Source: Puccinia triticina
Lineage: Eukaryota > Basidiomycota > Pucciniomycetes > Pucciniales > Pucciniaceae
DNA length: 64,000 bases
Reading direction: 5' to 3'
NCBI RefSeq assembly: GCF_026914185.1
Contig: NC_070559.1
Span: forward strand, 3,038,001 to 3,102,000
Part shown: positions 42,525-53,986 of the stretch, in pieces
Layout of the letters: each line of letters opens with the position of its first letter
Numbering within the stretch: position 1 is the stretch's first letter
Notes under the pieces: model-generated
What the model saw: the letters and a program-made list of their open reading frames with translations, nothing else
Told to the model about the DNA's origin: nothing
Database searches by the model: none
Translations under genes and position numbers: made by a program

Positions 42525-44550
42525 TGTGAGATAAACCAAGACTTCTCCATTCCTGAAATCCAAGCTGAAACTCTTCAACCTCAGACCTGGGACAAATCCT
42601 GCCAGTCTTCCCATGTAGAGGATGCTAGACTGATGAAATGTAAACCTGATAGAGGAAAAGCTCATCTTACTGGAAAAGCTAGTCTCACTACTGTCCACAT
42701 TGAATCCAGAGAACACTCATGTCTTCTTGATAGTGGAGCTTCTTGCTCAATCATCAGCAACAGATTGCTAGATTCTATGATACCAGAATGTGAAAACAAG
42801 CTCATGCCAATCAACCATGCTAAATTCCACAGCTGTAGTGACCAATTACAGCCAATGGGCATAATAGAAATGGCTTTGATTTTTCCTCATACTAAAGATT
42901 CAGTAAGAATTCTAGCAGAATTTGTAGTGATGAAAAATGCCAGAATCAACTACCTTATACTTGGAAATGATTACATGTCTCTGTATGGTTTTGATATCAC
43001 AAACAGTAAGGAAAGATTCTTCACCATTGGGAATGAGAACAAGAGGAAGAAATTCAATTTCAAATCCCATCATCTAGAGAAAATGAGTCCTTCAAATGAA
43101 ATTTCTGCTGTAAAGAAGTCCAATCCTCAACTGCAACAATTTATTGCAGAAGAACTTTGTGAAGCCAAGTTCAGTGATAAGCTAACCATTGAGCAAAAAG
43201 AGAAGCTGTTTGAAGTCCTCTACAATAACAACCTTGCTTTCTCTCACACTAATCAGCCCCTTGGTGCCATTAAAGGCCATGAAGTCCATCTCAAGTTGAC
43301 AACTGAGAGGCCCTATCCCCCTCTGCTCAGGAGACCTCCTTATCCTGCCAGCCCCAAAAGCAGAGAAGCTCTTGAGCAACATATTGAAGAGCTAGTAAAC
43401 CTGAATGTTCTGAGGAAAGTTGGCCATAATGAGGTAGCTGAGATCATAACTCCTGTAATCATTGCCTGGCACAATGGAAAGTCCAGAATGGTAGGAGATT
43501 TCAGAGCTTTAAACTCCTATACTGCTTCAGACAGGTATCTCATTCCCAAGATCAATGAGACTCTGAACAACCTAGCCAAAGCTAAATATCTGACTAGTAT
43601 GGATGTACTCAAAGGTTTTCACCAGAATGTCATTGCAGAAGATTCCAGACACCTGCTCAGGATTATTATGTACAAAGGAATCTATGAATACCTGAGAATG
43701 CCCTTTGGAATCAAAAATGCCCCCTCTCATTTCCAGAGAATGATGGACATTGAGTTCAGAAAAGAAATTGATGAGAAGTGGTTCATTATCTACATTGATG
43801 ATATCATCATTATGTCCAACACTTGGGAAGAACACCTCAATAGGATAGACAGGATACTGAAAGTTGTCATAAACATGAACATGAAAATCTCCCTGAAAAA
43901 GTGTAACTTTGGATTTGACCAGATCAAAGCCCTGGGCCATCTTTTCTCTGGAATTTCTATAGGAATAGATCAGAACAAAGTAGCTGCTGTTCTCCAAAAG
44001 CCTGTGCCTAGTATTAGGAAAGAAATGCAATCTTTTCTTGGTTTTGCTGGTTACTACAGACAACACATTGAGAAGTTTGCAGAGATAGCAAAACCTCTAA
44101 CTGAGCTCACAAGGATTGATGTCATATATGAGATGACCCATCATAGGATAGTAGCCTACAACTTGTTAAAAGAGAAACTGACCACAGCTCCCTTGCTACT
44201 GTTCCCTGACTGGGCCCACCCTTTCACACTATATGTGGATGCTAGTATGACTGGTCTAGGTGCTGCTTTATATCAAGTCCAAGTTATTGATGGAGTAAGA
44301 AAAGAGGGACCCATTCTTTTCATATCCAGACAACTGAAGGACAGTGAAACAAGATATGGTGCTAGTCAACTTGAATGCTTGTGCCTGGTTTGGGCCCTAG
44401 AGAAACTCTATTACTACTTAGATGGCAGTGTATTTCATGTTGTAACAGATTGCACAGCTTTGAGATCACTGCTGAACATGAAGACTCCCAACAGACACAT
44501 GCTCAGGTGGCAGATTGCTATAATATGACCATCATCCACAGGGATGGAAA
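42525..44550 (+). pseudogene. X Pol: protease, reverse transcriptase, RNase H (first part)
   Basis: The frame is open from 42525 to 44528 (668 codons). QAETLQPQTWDKSC leads into the protease with CLLDSGASCSIISN. The RT shows KSRMVGDFRALNSYT, LRMPFGIKNAPSHFQRMMD and the catalytic YIDDIIIMS with both Asp present. GFAGYYRQHIEKFA closes the thumb. RNase H has PFTLYVDASMTGLGAALYQ and LECLCLVWALEKLYYYL. A small deletion near 44510-44525 shifts the frame just before MTIIHRDG, where Helitron 3 inserted. It is the best-preserved coding segment of X, but it is part of a dead polyprotein. Confidence 0.9.
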
Positions 44551-44986
44551 TCGAAGTTTATTAAAGCCTCTGAATCACAAAACAAAAATTCAAGGGTTTG
44601 CCCTACAAATATCCAAAAATTAAAAAAGAAAAATCAAGGGTTTCCCATCTACAACTTCCAGAAAAAAAACATAAAAGGTTTTCCCTCTACAAATGCCAAA
44701 ACAACAAAAAAACATAATTTTACAACAAAAAAGAATACAACTATAACCTGCAACCAGCCACCTAACATCAGCAAGCTGGTGCACCGTGGCCCACTGTCCA
44801 TCCCTGTCTAGCAGGGTTAAAAAACAGTGAGAGGATGACCCCCAGCGCGCCGCATTGAAGGCATTATGCAAAGGGGGGCCAACGAGTTTAGACCCTCAAA
44901 CTGCGCAAGTGCAACAGCAGAGGGGGTGAGGACACACTGCACGCTGGAAGTACAGCGGCAGAGGACGCCCTGGGGATTATCCAAAC

Positions 44987-46320
44987 TCAAGAGCACCTCT
45001 TTTTATACACGTTCCAGTTCCCCCAGCAAACTCGCATTGGCTTTCTCGACTTGGCCCTGCATGCCAAGTACATATCTTTGGCGACAATGCCACCGCCATG
45101 CCGCTGATGCATCTTTGACCCGCGCAGCAGTGACTTCATATGGATGTAACCTACACACCCGGACAAATCAGGCAAAGCCGCGGCACCATGAGGGCGCCGG
45201 GGCTGTAGAGGCGCCAGCTTGGCGTCACGGTGACAGGGGCGGGGCGCCCAAGGCCAGGTGGCGTCAGGACCCACATCAGGTTGTTGTAAGCCAGGCTGGG
45301 CACATTTGGGTTGCCTGTCCCGCAGGCCAACCCGTCGTGATGGTCGGGCAGGCATCATTCCCTTGCGCTGCGGTGGTGCTGCCAACATGGGAGGTCCAGG
45401 GATGAGGTCTACAACCGGGCAAGATGGCCTATCAACCCCTGTTGGGGTAACGTCTGTATGCTGTTCTGTAGTCCTGGGCAGTAACTCTTTGCCCTTGTAC
45501 AAGGCGCAGAAGGATTGGTTGAGTTCCGCCATAATGAGACGTGTTATGGTCCTTCCCATGTTTGTTAATGTGATGTCCATAAAAGCACCCGAGCTTCCTG
45601 ATTCTGAGGACGCCTATGTAACATTTTCTCTTTGGTGCGTGCATAAGAAGATGACTTCCAAGCAGCCTCCTATAAGCACACTGTCAGTAATGATGACGCT
45701 ATTAGGGATAGACTGGAGCTCACACTCTCATCTGTTTAGCATTGACTACCCCCCTGGGTCCAGAGACAAGTATTTGATCATCAAGAGCTCCCCTCGATGT
45801 CCTGTGGGTCATTGAGAGGAGTATGTACTCCCCCAGATGGCCGAAATGAACCAGTCATCCAGGGAAGTGATTACTCCTCTCAATGACCGCAGGAGTAATC
45901 ACTTCCCTCAATGACCGGGCCGTTTCAGTCATTTGGAGGAGTGCATATACCCTTGATGAAAGGTTGCTCAATGTAGCCCTGTCTGGAGCTGCCCCCATAG
46001 AGCTGGTGTCCAGGGAGGTCAGGAGCCAGGGTCAAAGATGCTTAGTGACCAAGCTGGCATCTGGAGACATCGTCACCATACCCTGTGAGGGCGCACCCAA
46101 GCACCTTCCGGGCAGATTTAGTGCTGAGTATATATGCACCGCTGTCAAGTGACCTTCCTATCAATGTCCCTATAACTCGCATTCTGACCTGCTTGGCTGT
46201 GTCAGCCATAGCTTCAGTGAGGACCATGGGGCTCAATAGCCTACAGATACCAAGTCTGTCCTTTCTTGACCCAGACATGCCTTTTGATGTGAGCTTTCCG
46301 CTCATGTCTACCTAGCAGTA
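44987..46320. other. GC-rich interior of Helitron 3 with unassigned open frames
   Basis: Overlapping frames are open on both strands: minus 44987-45580 (197 codons), plus 45258-45815 (185 codons) and plus 45883-46152 (89 codons). I recognise none. The base composition differs sharply from the AT-rich surroundings, which is what a captured gene fragment would show. A perfect 16-bp inverted repeat (GGGAAGTGATTACTCC, 45862-45877 and 45892-45907) lies inside. Confidence 0.4.
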
Positions 46321-47490
46321 GTTCTTCTTTCTCAAAATCAGGACTGCACTCATAGCGTCGCTTATGGGCGCCTTCATCCGCATTCTCCCAACAGGGAGGT
46401 CCACATCAGGGGGTCGCCCCCAGGCCGCCAACCTGCCCCGCTTGCTGGAGTGGCGACACAGTGAGGCGTCCGGCCCCACAGCGCGGGCGAGCCAGCCGGT
46501 TGGCCATTGACCTTGCATGCCCGCCGATTAAGGCCTGCAACCGCTATGTACATGCAACAAAACATCCGAGGAAGGCTTGGATCAAAAATGCTTGCCATCC
46601 GCGGCGCTGAGAAGCGCATGACATAAGGCCGGCGGCTCTCTCAACGGGGTTCCTATCATGGGAACGCCGGAGAACTTTCTGGCGCTTTGGGCCCACAACC
46701 AGCAACCAGCACGTTGGCATTGACAAAAACCTTGATGGCGAACCACTTGATGACTCTCTTGGATTCCTTATCTCAGGATCCCAATTGTCCTTCATGGTCC
46801 AGCCGCCCAATCCACTCCTCCAACTTTGCTGATCAATTTTTACAGCTATAATTTCATATATCTCTCATTCCAAATTGTTACTACCCATTCAAATAAAGAC
46901 CTTGCCTTATTCATGATTGAGTATTGCTGATTGTACTATACAGTTTATCAATTTAAAAAGCTTAAAATTTTTGTGACAGTTATTTAGTTCTTCACTGAGA
47001 CAAATGTCATAGGAGTTTCTGAGCTAGGTACATGATTTTATACAAAGTGATAAAATCATCTTTAAATATGTGAGCTACATCCTCAAGAAAATGGGTACTA
47101 AAGTTTTTCATATTCCAATTGTGAAACCCTGGAAAGACAAATGATGCTTTTCAAATGCAAGTTACAGTCAAACCTATCAAACCAAATTCTTGTTTAAGGA
47201 AGTGACTCTCCAAACCCCACACTCATCTGGGTCCACCAAAATTAAATTTTGGTGTGTAGCTAACTCTTGAAACCACATAACCTGCCTAACCACATAGCAA
47301 ATTCTGTCCACAAAGGGGTTTGGGGTTTTAAGTGTTTGACTGTATTCATGGTTAAGGCATAGTTTTTGGCACCAAAGACCAATCAACCTGGATGAAAAAT
47401 ATCTCAAAACCCTCTGTAAATTCATAATTCAAAAACATGGACACATGAACTACTGCCACAGAGTAAGGAGATGAGCTGGGTACCTGGTCC
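46321..47490. other. 3' interior of Helitron 3, no gene
   Basis: GC-rich to about 46820 and then AT-rich, with no frame that resembles a known protein. Confidence 0.45.
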
Positions 47491-47520
47491 CTGCAGCGGT
47501 GCAGCCGCCTTTTCCTCTAG

Positions 47521-47613
47521 TATTCATAAGAATGCTGATGGACTTAGCAGATGGGCTTTGCCAAATGATCCTAGTAACCCTGCTTATGACCCAGAAGACA
47601 AAGATGATGATAG
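47521..47613 (+). pseudogene. X Pol, RNase H-integrase linker
   Basis: The frame reads IHKNADGLSRWALPNDPSNP then AYDPEDKDDDR, standard for this gypsy group. The LINE inserted after the 14-bp AAAGATGATGATAG (47600-47613), and Pol resumes at 53987 in phase. Confidence 0.88.
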
Positions 47614-47871
47614 GAAAAAACTCAACTTCAACCACCAAAAACCGACCACCTTTTCAAAACTCATCCAAACATCAAATCCTAAAAAAATCGTAAAAGTATC
47701 ATCCAAAGTATCTTCTTCCTTTCCCTGCTTACCTGTTCTTTGCTTCCTTCTTAAGCTTCATTCCCCTTCCCATTCCCCCTTTCTTCTTCCGAAACCTTAA
47801 AGATTGAGTTTTCAGAACCCCCCAAAAAGAGTACTAGGTTTTTACCGTACTCGGCTTGTGTAGCCAACAAC

Positions 47872-49194
47872 ATGGCCCCCAAGAAACTTAAAGGTTCGCG
47901 GTTCAATCAGGATGGCTGGTCAAAAACCATAGAGATGGAGGATATTGAAGCCTCCGGTTTGTCTATGGACCAGCCGAGTTCTTCAGACCGCTCTCGAACT
48001 CCGACTCAGTCGGACTTCTCTCATAACCCTCCCCTCACTCAGTCCCGTCACAACCCCCAAAACACCGATAGTGGATTCCTCAGTGTGATCGCTGAGATCT
48101 TTGCCCATCCCAACTCAGATGGGAGTATCTTCATAAATGTGGAGATGGTTAAAACCTTATCCCCTCTCTTAGCAATTGAGAAGATTGCTAGCGTTCAAAC
48201 TCTCTCCGCTGTGGAGAAGATCACCAAGCGTTTAGACTCCATGGAGAAGTCAATAAACTTGGTGGGTCGCTCCGAACCTAAAAATAGCCCGTCTTGGGCC
48301 TCAGCCACTAAGAAAAACACTCCGGTGATTCCCCACTTGGTTACCGTTCGTCCTCCTCCCTCGAATAGGGTGTTGAATGAATTTAAACCTGCCTTTTTTA
48401 TCATTCGTAAAACCATCCCGGACTCTCGTCCGTTCTCCCAAATGTCTCCCCCGGAGATAACCAAAAAAGTGAACAATGTTCTTAAAGACATTGAAGCTGT
48501 TACTGCTGATGGGTCTACCATTAAAGTTAAGGGTGTAGCCCGGTTACCTTTGGGTGACTTTAAGTTTTTTACTCAAACTCGGTTTGCAGCAAACTGGCTG
48601 CTTGAACATAAGAATGAGTGGACTCATCTATGTGATCCCACCCTTATCACCCCTCCCTTGACCTTTCCGGTTATTCTCCATTCGGTTCCAATCTCCTTCA
48701 CCCCGTCCAATAAATCTACACTTGCTGAGTTATGTAGAGAAAACAACATTCATCCTGACCACATCCATGGTGCTTGATGGCTGGGCAACCCCCAAGCTAA
48801 TAAAAAATCTCATGGCTCTTTAATCGTGAATTTTTTTGATAAAGATCTTGCGCAAAAGATTGAAAAAGGAAGTCTTTTTTTTAATCATTTACCGCTAACT
48901 GGGGCTCATTATAAAAAATCTCCTCTTCAGTGTTTTCAGTGTCTAGAAATAGGCCATACTGCTCAAATTTGTAAAAATACTCCGTTGTGTAAATATTGTG
49001 GTGACCCCCACAATTCTAAAGATTTTCAGTCCAATATTGGTAATGAAAAATGTGTAAAATGTATTCAGTACGAGAAAAAAATTAGTACTTCATCTGAGTT
49101 TGACAATGATAATGTTTGATTTTATCATTCTCCTTTGAGCCTTAAGTGTCCTCTTAAAACCAAGAATTTTCGCAAAAACATCCTTAATCAATGA
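47872..49194 (+). pseudogene. LINE ORF1 (RNA-binding, zinc knuckles), two stops
   Basis: ATG 47872, MAPKKLKGSRFNQDGW. The N-terminus is Ser-rich and disordered, then comes a central part (ITKRLDSMEKSINLVGR, coiled-coil-like). At the C-terminus are knuckles CFQCLEIGHTAQIC and CKYCGDPHNSKDF; the second lacks its last Cys at the expected place. TGA codons at 48775 and 49117 look like mutated CGA. The frame otherwise runs to TGA at 49192, which overlaps the ATG of ORF2 by ATGA. ORF1 protein packages the LINE RNA. Confidence 0.85.
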
Positions 49195-50721
49195 TAGGTA
49201 AAAATCAATTGTATCCAAACCCTCATTCTCGTCAAGTTACCAACTCAGCCCCTTCTGTATCTTCGTCTTCTGAGTTGACTTTGTCAAATTTCAACATCCT
49301 TCAGTTAAATTGTCATAATTCCTTTGACGTTACCTCGAATGCGTTAAATTCCAATTCCAATTTTTCAATCCTCGTCCTTCAAGAACCATGGGTCAATCCA
49401 CACACGTGGAAACTTCCACACTAAGCTAATTGGTCATGTGTTCTCAATTCAAATCATTCGCCAGCGGACTACAATGATAAACATTGCATATGTTTCTTTT
49501 TCGACAAAACCTTTTCTTTGGCCAAAATCCAACAACGTTGTGATGGTTCCCGTATTTTATCAGTCATTGATCTATCTCTTAACCATGAAAAAATTAAAAA
49601 AAATTGTCTTATCAATCTCTACAATCCTCCAAGAACGTTCAAAGGAATCAGTCAAATCACCAGTTGGTTAAATCAGTACAACGACCAATGTATCCCATCC
49701 TTTATTTTCATGGACTCCAACCTTCACCATCAATCGTGGAACCCTTCCAACTACAAGCATACACATCAACAAGCAAAAAACTTAATCAGAACATGCGGGA
49801 GAAATGGCTTCAAGATCATATCCAAAAAAGGAACACCAACATTCATAAACAGAAGAACAAGTCCTACGGTTATTGACCTCACGTGGGCCAACTTCAATGC
49901 GACCAAATTGGTTCAAAACTGTTCAACATCTTCAGTTAAATTCGGTTCGGACCATCAGGCAATTATTCTGCAGCTCAACTTCAACCCTCATCCTATACCG
50001 GTCACTCGCCTCTCTGTCGACCTCAAACGTTTGAACATTCAAAAATTCTGCAATGACTTATCTGGGAATGTTACGGAAATGAATGAATTTTTGTTGTTGA
50101 ATGAGACTGATATTGATAATTTTGTTAAAAAGCTGACGTCTTCTATTCAGAATTCAGTCAATAACCAGAAGAAACTGATCAAAGTCAATAATTCCAAATT
50201 CAAATCGTGGTGGGACAATGAAGTCCTTGCACCAATTGTCAGAAAAAGAAATCAAGCTCGGAAGTGGATGTTGGTAGCTCACTCAGTCCAAGCCTGCAAT
50301 TGCTATCATCATTGGCAAAAGGTATTTAAAGACAAGGTTTTTGAGCTTAAACGGAACCACTGGCGCAAGTTCCTGGCTGAGAGTAAAGATCATCAAATAT
50401 TTACGGCATATAAGTTCACCAAACCTAGCAGCAGTGGTAACGTTTCCCCGCTTTTGAATGAAGAAGGGGAGCTTACCTCAGACAAAGAGGAACAGGCTCA
50501 CCTCCTGTTTAAAGGAACCTCCAAAGTTCCTATTAATTGTGACATCAGCGATATTCGTCCACCAGATTTTTCTAATCCGCTCTTTTATCCCAGTATTTCT
50601 ATTCCCGAAATCAATAACATTCTTTCTAAACTCCCTAAAAAGAAAGCTTGCGGTCACAATGATATCGCAAATGAACTCTTAATATGGAGTAAAAAAATTA
50701 TCATTCCCTTACTGGTTAAAC
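49191..50721 (+). pseudogene. LINE ORF2, endonuclease part
   Basis: From ATG 49191. The apurinic-type endonuclease is shown by NFNILQLNCHNSFDV, VLQEPWVN, FIFMDSNLHHQSWN, TFINRRTSPTVIDLTWA and KFGSDHQAIIL, covering the catalytic Glu, Asp, Asn and His positions. A TAA at 49422 interrupts it. The RT leader PEINNILSKLPKKKACGHND follows, and the frame reaches LLVK where the MITE inserted. The endonuclease would nick target DNA to prime reverse transcription. Confidence 0.88.
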
Positions 50722-51092
50722 CAACGGTGAAACAGATACTATACAATACAGTATCTTCAGATACTTGTGTATTGTATCTGTTGAAAAATAGAAAATTGTA
50801 AATACAAATGTATTGTATCTGCCTGAAGATACAATACCATAGTATTGTATCAATAAATTATTAAAACTTGATTTTCTTGTTTTTTGCCACTGTGGACTGT
50901 ATACAGAAAAACTATCAAAAATCATAAAAATACAGTATCTTGTATTGGGCTGTATTTGCAACAAGATACCAAAGTTTGAATACATTTGTATAGTATTGGT
51001 CTTTGAATATGATACAAATAAATAGTATTGGGTGCAAAACAGATACAAATACAGGCAGATACAGATACATGTATTGTATTTGTTTCACCGTT
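50722..51092. mobile_element. 371-bp MITE in the LINE
   Basis: Ends CAACGGTGAAACAGATAC and its near-perfect inverted copy, flanked by GGTTAAAC at 50714-50721 and 51093-51100 (7 or 8 bp; one base is ambiguous). The interior is full of GATACAATA/TATTGTATC repeats in both orientations and can fold into a long hairpin. Removing it rejoins LINE ORF2 as LLVKLFLVCLHLG. An 8-bp duplication suggests hAT-type mobilisation. Confidence 0.88.
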
Positions 51093-53473
51093 GGTTAAAC
51101 TCTTCTTGGTGTGTCTTCATTTAGGATATTTTCCCAATTATTGGAGACATGCTATCACGGTTATCATTTGAAAAGCCAATAAAGATTTGTACGCTCTTCC
51201 TGGGTCGTATCGACCTATAGCATTACTATCATGCTTGGGTAAAGTTTTTGAAAGCTTACTCACAAAAAGGATCACTTATTGGGCAGAGAATAATAATGTT
51301 CTGGCTCATGGCCACTTCGGCGGAAGAGCTAATCGATGCACAGATGATGCAAATCTGTTTTTATCCTCGTGGATCAGGCAGAAGTGGAGGGAGAAAAAGA
51401 TGGTATCAGCCCTCTTTCTTGATGTCAAATCGGCATATCCGTCTGTCATTAAAGATTGACTCATTGATACCCTCATCAAACACGATATTCCGTCTTACCT
51501 TGCTGCCATCATTAATTTGCTTCTTTCCAATCGTACCACTTCACTTCGGATGGATGACTATTTATCCCCTTCCTTTGATCTGAACTGTGGTCTTCCCCAA
51601 GGTTCTCCGCTATCACCTATTCTGTATATCATTTATAACTCCAAACTTCTCATCAATAATCCACTTAATCTCGACCAAAACAAAATTTCCCTCGGCTTCA
51701 TAGATGACGTTACCCATTTTGTGGCGGAAAAACAAATCGATAATGCTATATCAAAGCTTGAAAGTGAAGGTCAACAGTCGTTAGACTGGGGAAAAATGAA
51801 TAATGCTATCTTTGATAAAAAGAAAGCAAACTTCATGATTTTCACTCACCGTTCTGTTATAACCCGCCCGTTTATTCTTGGTGATGAGGTTATGAATTGG
51901 TCTGATTCGGTTAAATATTTAGGCATCATCCTGGATTCTCAACTCACCTTTAAAAAGCATCTTGATAAGGTCAAAAAATGCGGTGTCAATACCATTAGCC
52001 AGTTGAACAGAATATCACGTTGTTCGTATGGTCTGGGATTGCAACAATCAAGAAATCTTATCATTAGTGTCCTTTGGTCCAGAATTCTTTATGGAAGTCT
52101 TATATGGGCTTCTAGAAGGAATGAATCTTCAGTTAAAAATATTATTAGTAAAATTAGTAATCAAGCTAACAGGGTCATACTTGGTGTATTTAAGACTACG
52201 CCGTGTAAATTTCTCGACAGAGAATCTCCACTGATCCCTTTTTTTGATATTTTAAAAAGAAAAAATCATTTATATTTATGTAAAAAAATAACAGCGCCAG
52301 ACAATCATCCAATCAAACGACTCATTATCAGTGAAATGAATAATTCACCTCGAAGTCACCTCTCTTCAATCCACAACATTCTCAACAAACAATTGATCCC
52401 AGATTACGACTTTGGTTCAATCAAAACAATACAACAACATGTTTTTCCACCGTGGTTGAATTTCAGACTGGATATTAGTAATCTTAATATTAATAAAAAT
52501 AAAAAAGCTAAAGAAATTGTTACTAACCAAATTAATGATAAAAAGAATAAAAATGAGATCCTCTTATTTACAGATGGATCGAATATCCCAGAAAAAGGAA
52601 CAGCTTCGGCGGCCCTCCTCAATAATTCAACTTTGTTTGCATGTTGTATCAATGATGCTGAAAAGGCTTCTGCTTTCAAAGCGGAGGTACAGGCAATCAA
52701 TATTGGACTCGATTTGATCAAGAATCAGTTCATCAACAACAACTTACCCTTCTTGAATCGAATCAACATCTATTCCAATAATCAGGCCGCACTTCAAGTT
52801 ATTGCCCATCCGCCACTTCCAAAATCGAATCAGTTGGTCTTCATCCAAATATTCAACAAGATTGACACCTTGGCTTCAACTTTTTGGTTCTTGATATCGT
52901 TAAATTGGTGTCCGGCACATGTCGGAATTCCAGAAAACGAAAAAAGTTGACCAAATCGCCAAGAATGCAACAGAAGGAAATCGACTATTTAATCTCGACC
53001 ATCAACCAAGAACTTTATCAAATATCCAACAAATAATTTGATCAAAGTTCAAATTCAACAAGAAGAAACAACCAATTATCTGAAATCAAATTTCACTAAC
53101 CAATTCACCGGTCAAAATTTTTGAATCGCTAAATTGTCTTGAGAGGGGGCTGAGTTTGACAATTTATCAATTACGATTGGGTCATTCACCTCTTAACAAA
53201 TTCCTATTCAGTATTGACAAATTAGAATCGCCAAATTGTGACTTTTGCCAATCGCCAGAAACCGTCAAACACTACCTTATCGACTGCAAGAAGTTTCAAA
53301 TTCAACAAAGAAGATTCAAGTCACGTTTAATATCAAATAAGATTAAAATCAATCCTAATTCAATCAAGAACTTACTCGATAATCCATCAGTTTTCGATCT
53401 CCTTTCCAAATTCATTATTGAAACAAATCGATTCAAAAACATCAAGACCAAGAACAATAAGGAGTTTTTTTAA
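51093..53473 (+). pseudogene. LINE ORF2, reverse transcriptase, RNase H, C-terminal zinc finger
   Basis: RT motifs in order: YRPIALLSCLGKVFESLLTK, SALFLDVKSAYPSV, LPQGSPLSPILY and GFIDDVTHFV, where non-LTR elements usually have FADD; the two Asp remain. RNase H has FTDGSNIPEKGTASAAL and EVQAINIGLDLI. After a frameshift at about 52945 comes the C-terminal CDFCQSPETVKHYLIDC finger (CCHC). TGA codons at 51169 and 51457 look like CGA. Target-primed reverse transcription would depend on this enzyme. Confidence 0.88.
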
Positions 53474-53986
53474 AAAAAAAAAAGAAGCAAGCATCAGAAG
53501 AGTTATCAGATTTGATTTTCCTTTATTTTCAAAAAAAGTTATCAATATATTTTGATTACTCACGTTATTCTTTTGTGATAAGATAAGCATGTACTCGGTG
53601 GGAGAGAACGGGCTAGATCCTAGCGGGGGTCGGGTTCGGTCAACTTTCTGCCCGCTTACATCATCAGGGTATGTGGCTTGAGCAACCACATAACATGTTC
53701 TGTCTGGGCCGCAGTCGTGACGGAAGTTGGCTGGATCAGGCTTTTGCAAAGGTTTAGACTTGTTAAAAGAGATGGATTTTCACTGCTATCACTTTTTTTG
53801 GGCGCGTCTTTTTCTTTTTCCTTTTTCTCTCAAAAAATCACTCGGATAAAAAAACCAACATAATCAACGTTATAAATAACTATGTAGTTATTCAACCATG
53901 TATTCTCTTCAAAACATCATTGTATGTATTTACATAACTCAGTAGTCACCTAGTGCGCAATGTCAAATCAATAAGCACTAAAAAAA
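53474..53986 (+). other. LINE 3' untranslated region and A tail
   Basis: AT-rich with A runs at 53472-53484 and at the very end (53980-53989). The terminal A run abuts the target duplication, as expected for target-primed integration. A G/C-rich patch with GGGTATGTGGC lies at 53600-53700. Confidence 0.75.

Larger units (their letters stand above)
44551..47520 (+). mobile_element. Helitron 3, non-autonomous, 3.0 kb
   Basis: It starts TCGAAGTTTATTAAAG after A and ends GCGGTGCAGCCGC, spacer, CTAG (47517-47520), followed by T. Removing it rejoins X Pol as HRDGN-IHKNADGLSRW, the normal end of gypsy RNase H. It shares with Helitron 1 the termini, the A-rich array and a GC-rich block with CTCAAACTGCGCA.GTGCAACAGC. 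The rest of the interior is unrelated. Confidence 0.9.
47614..53986 (+). mobile_element. Full-length Tad/I-like LINE
   Basis: The 14-bp duplication AAAGATGATGATAG at 47600-47613 and 53987-54000 brackets a 6.4-kb element ending in an A run. It carries two open reading frames, a short 5' leader (47614-47871) and a 3' untranslated region of about 500 bases. The gene order zinc-knuckle ORF1, then endonuclease-RT-RNase H ORF2 places it among Tad1/I-type LINEs. A 371-bp MITE interrupts ORF2. Removing the LINE rejoins X Pol as KDDDRFPIMGIHVS. Confidence 0.92.
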
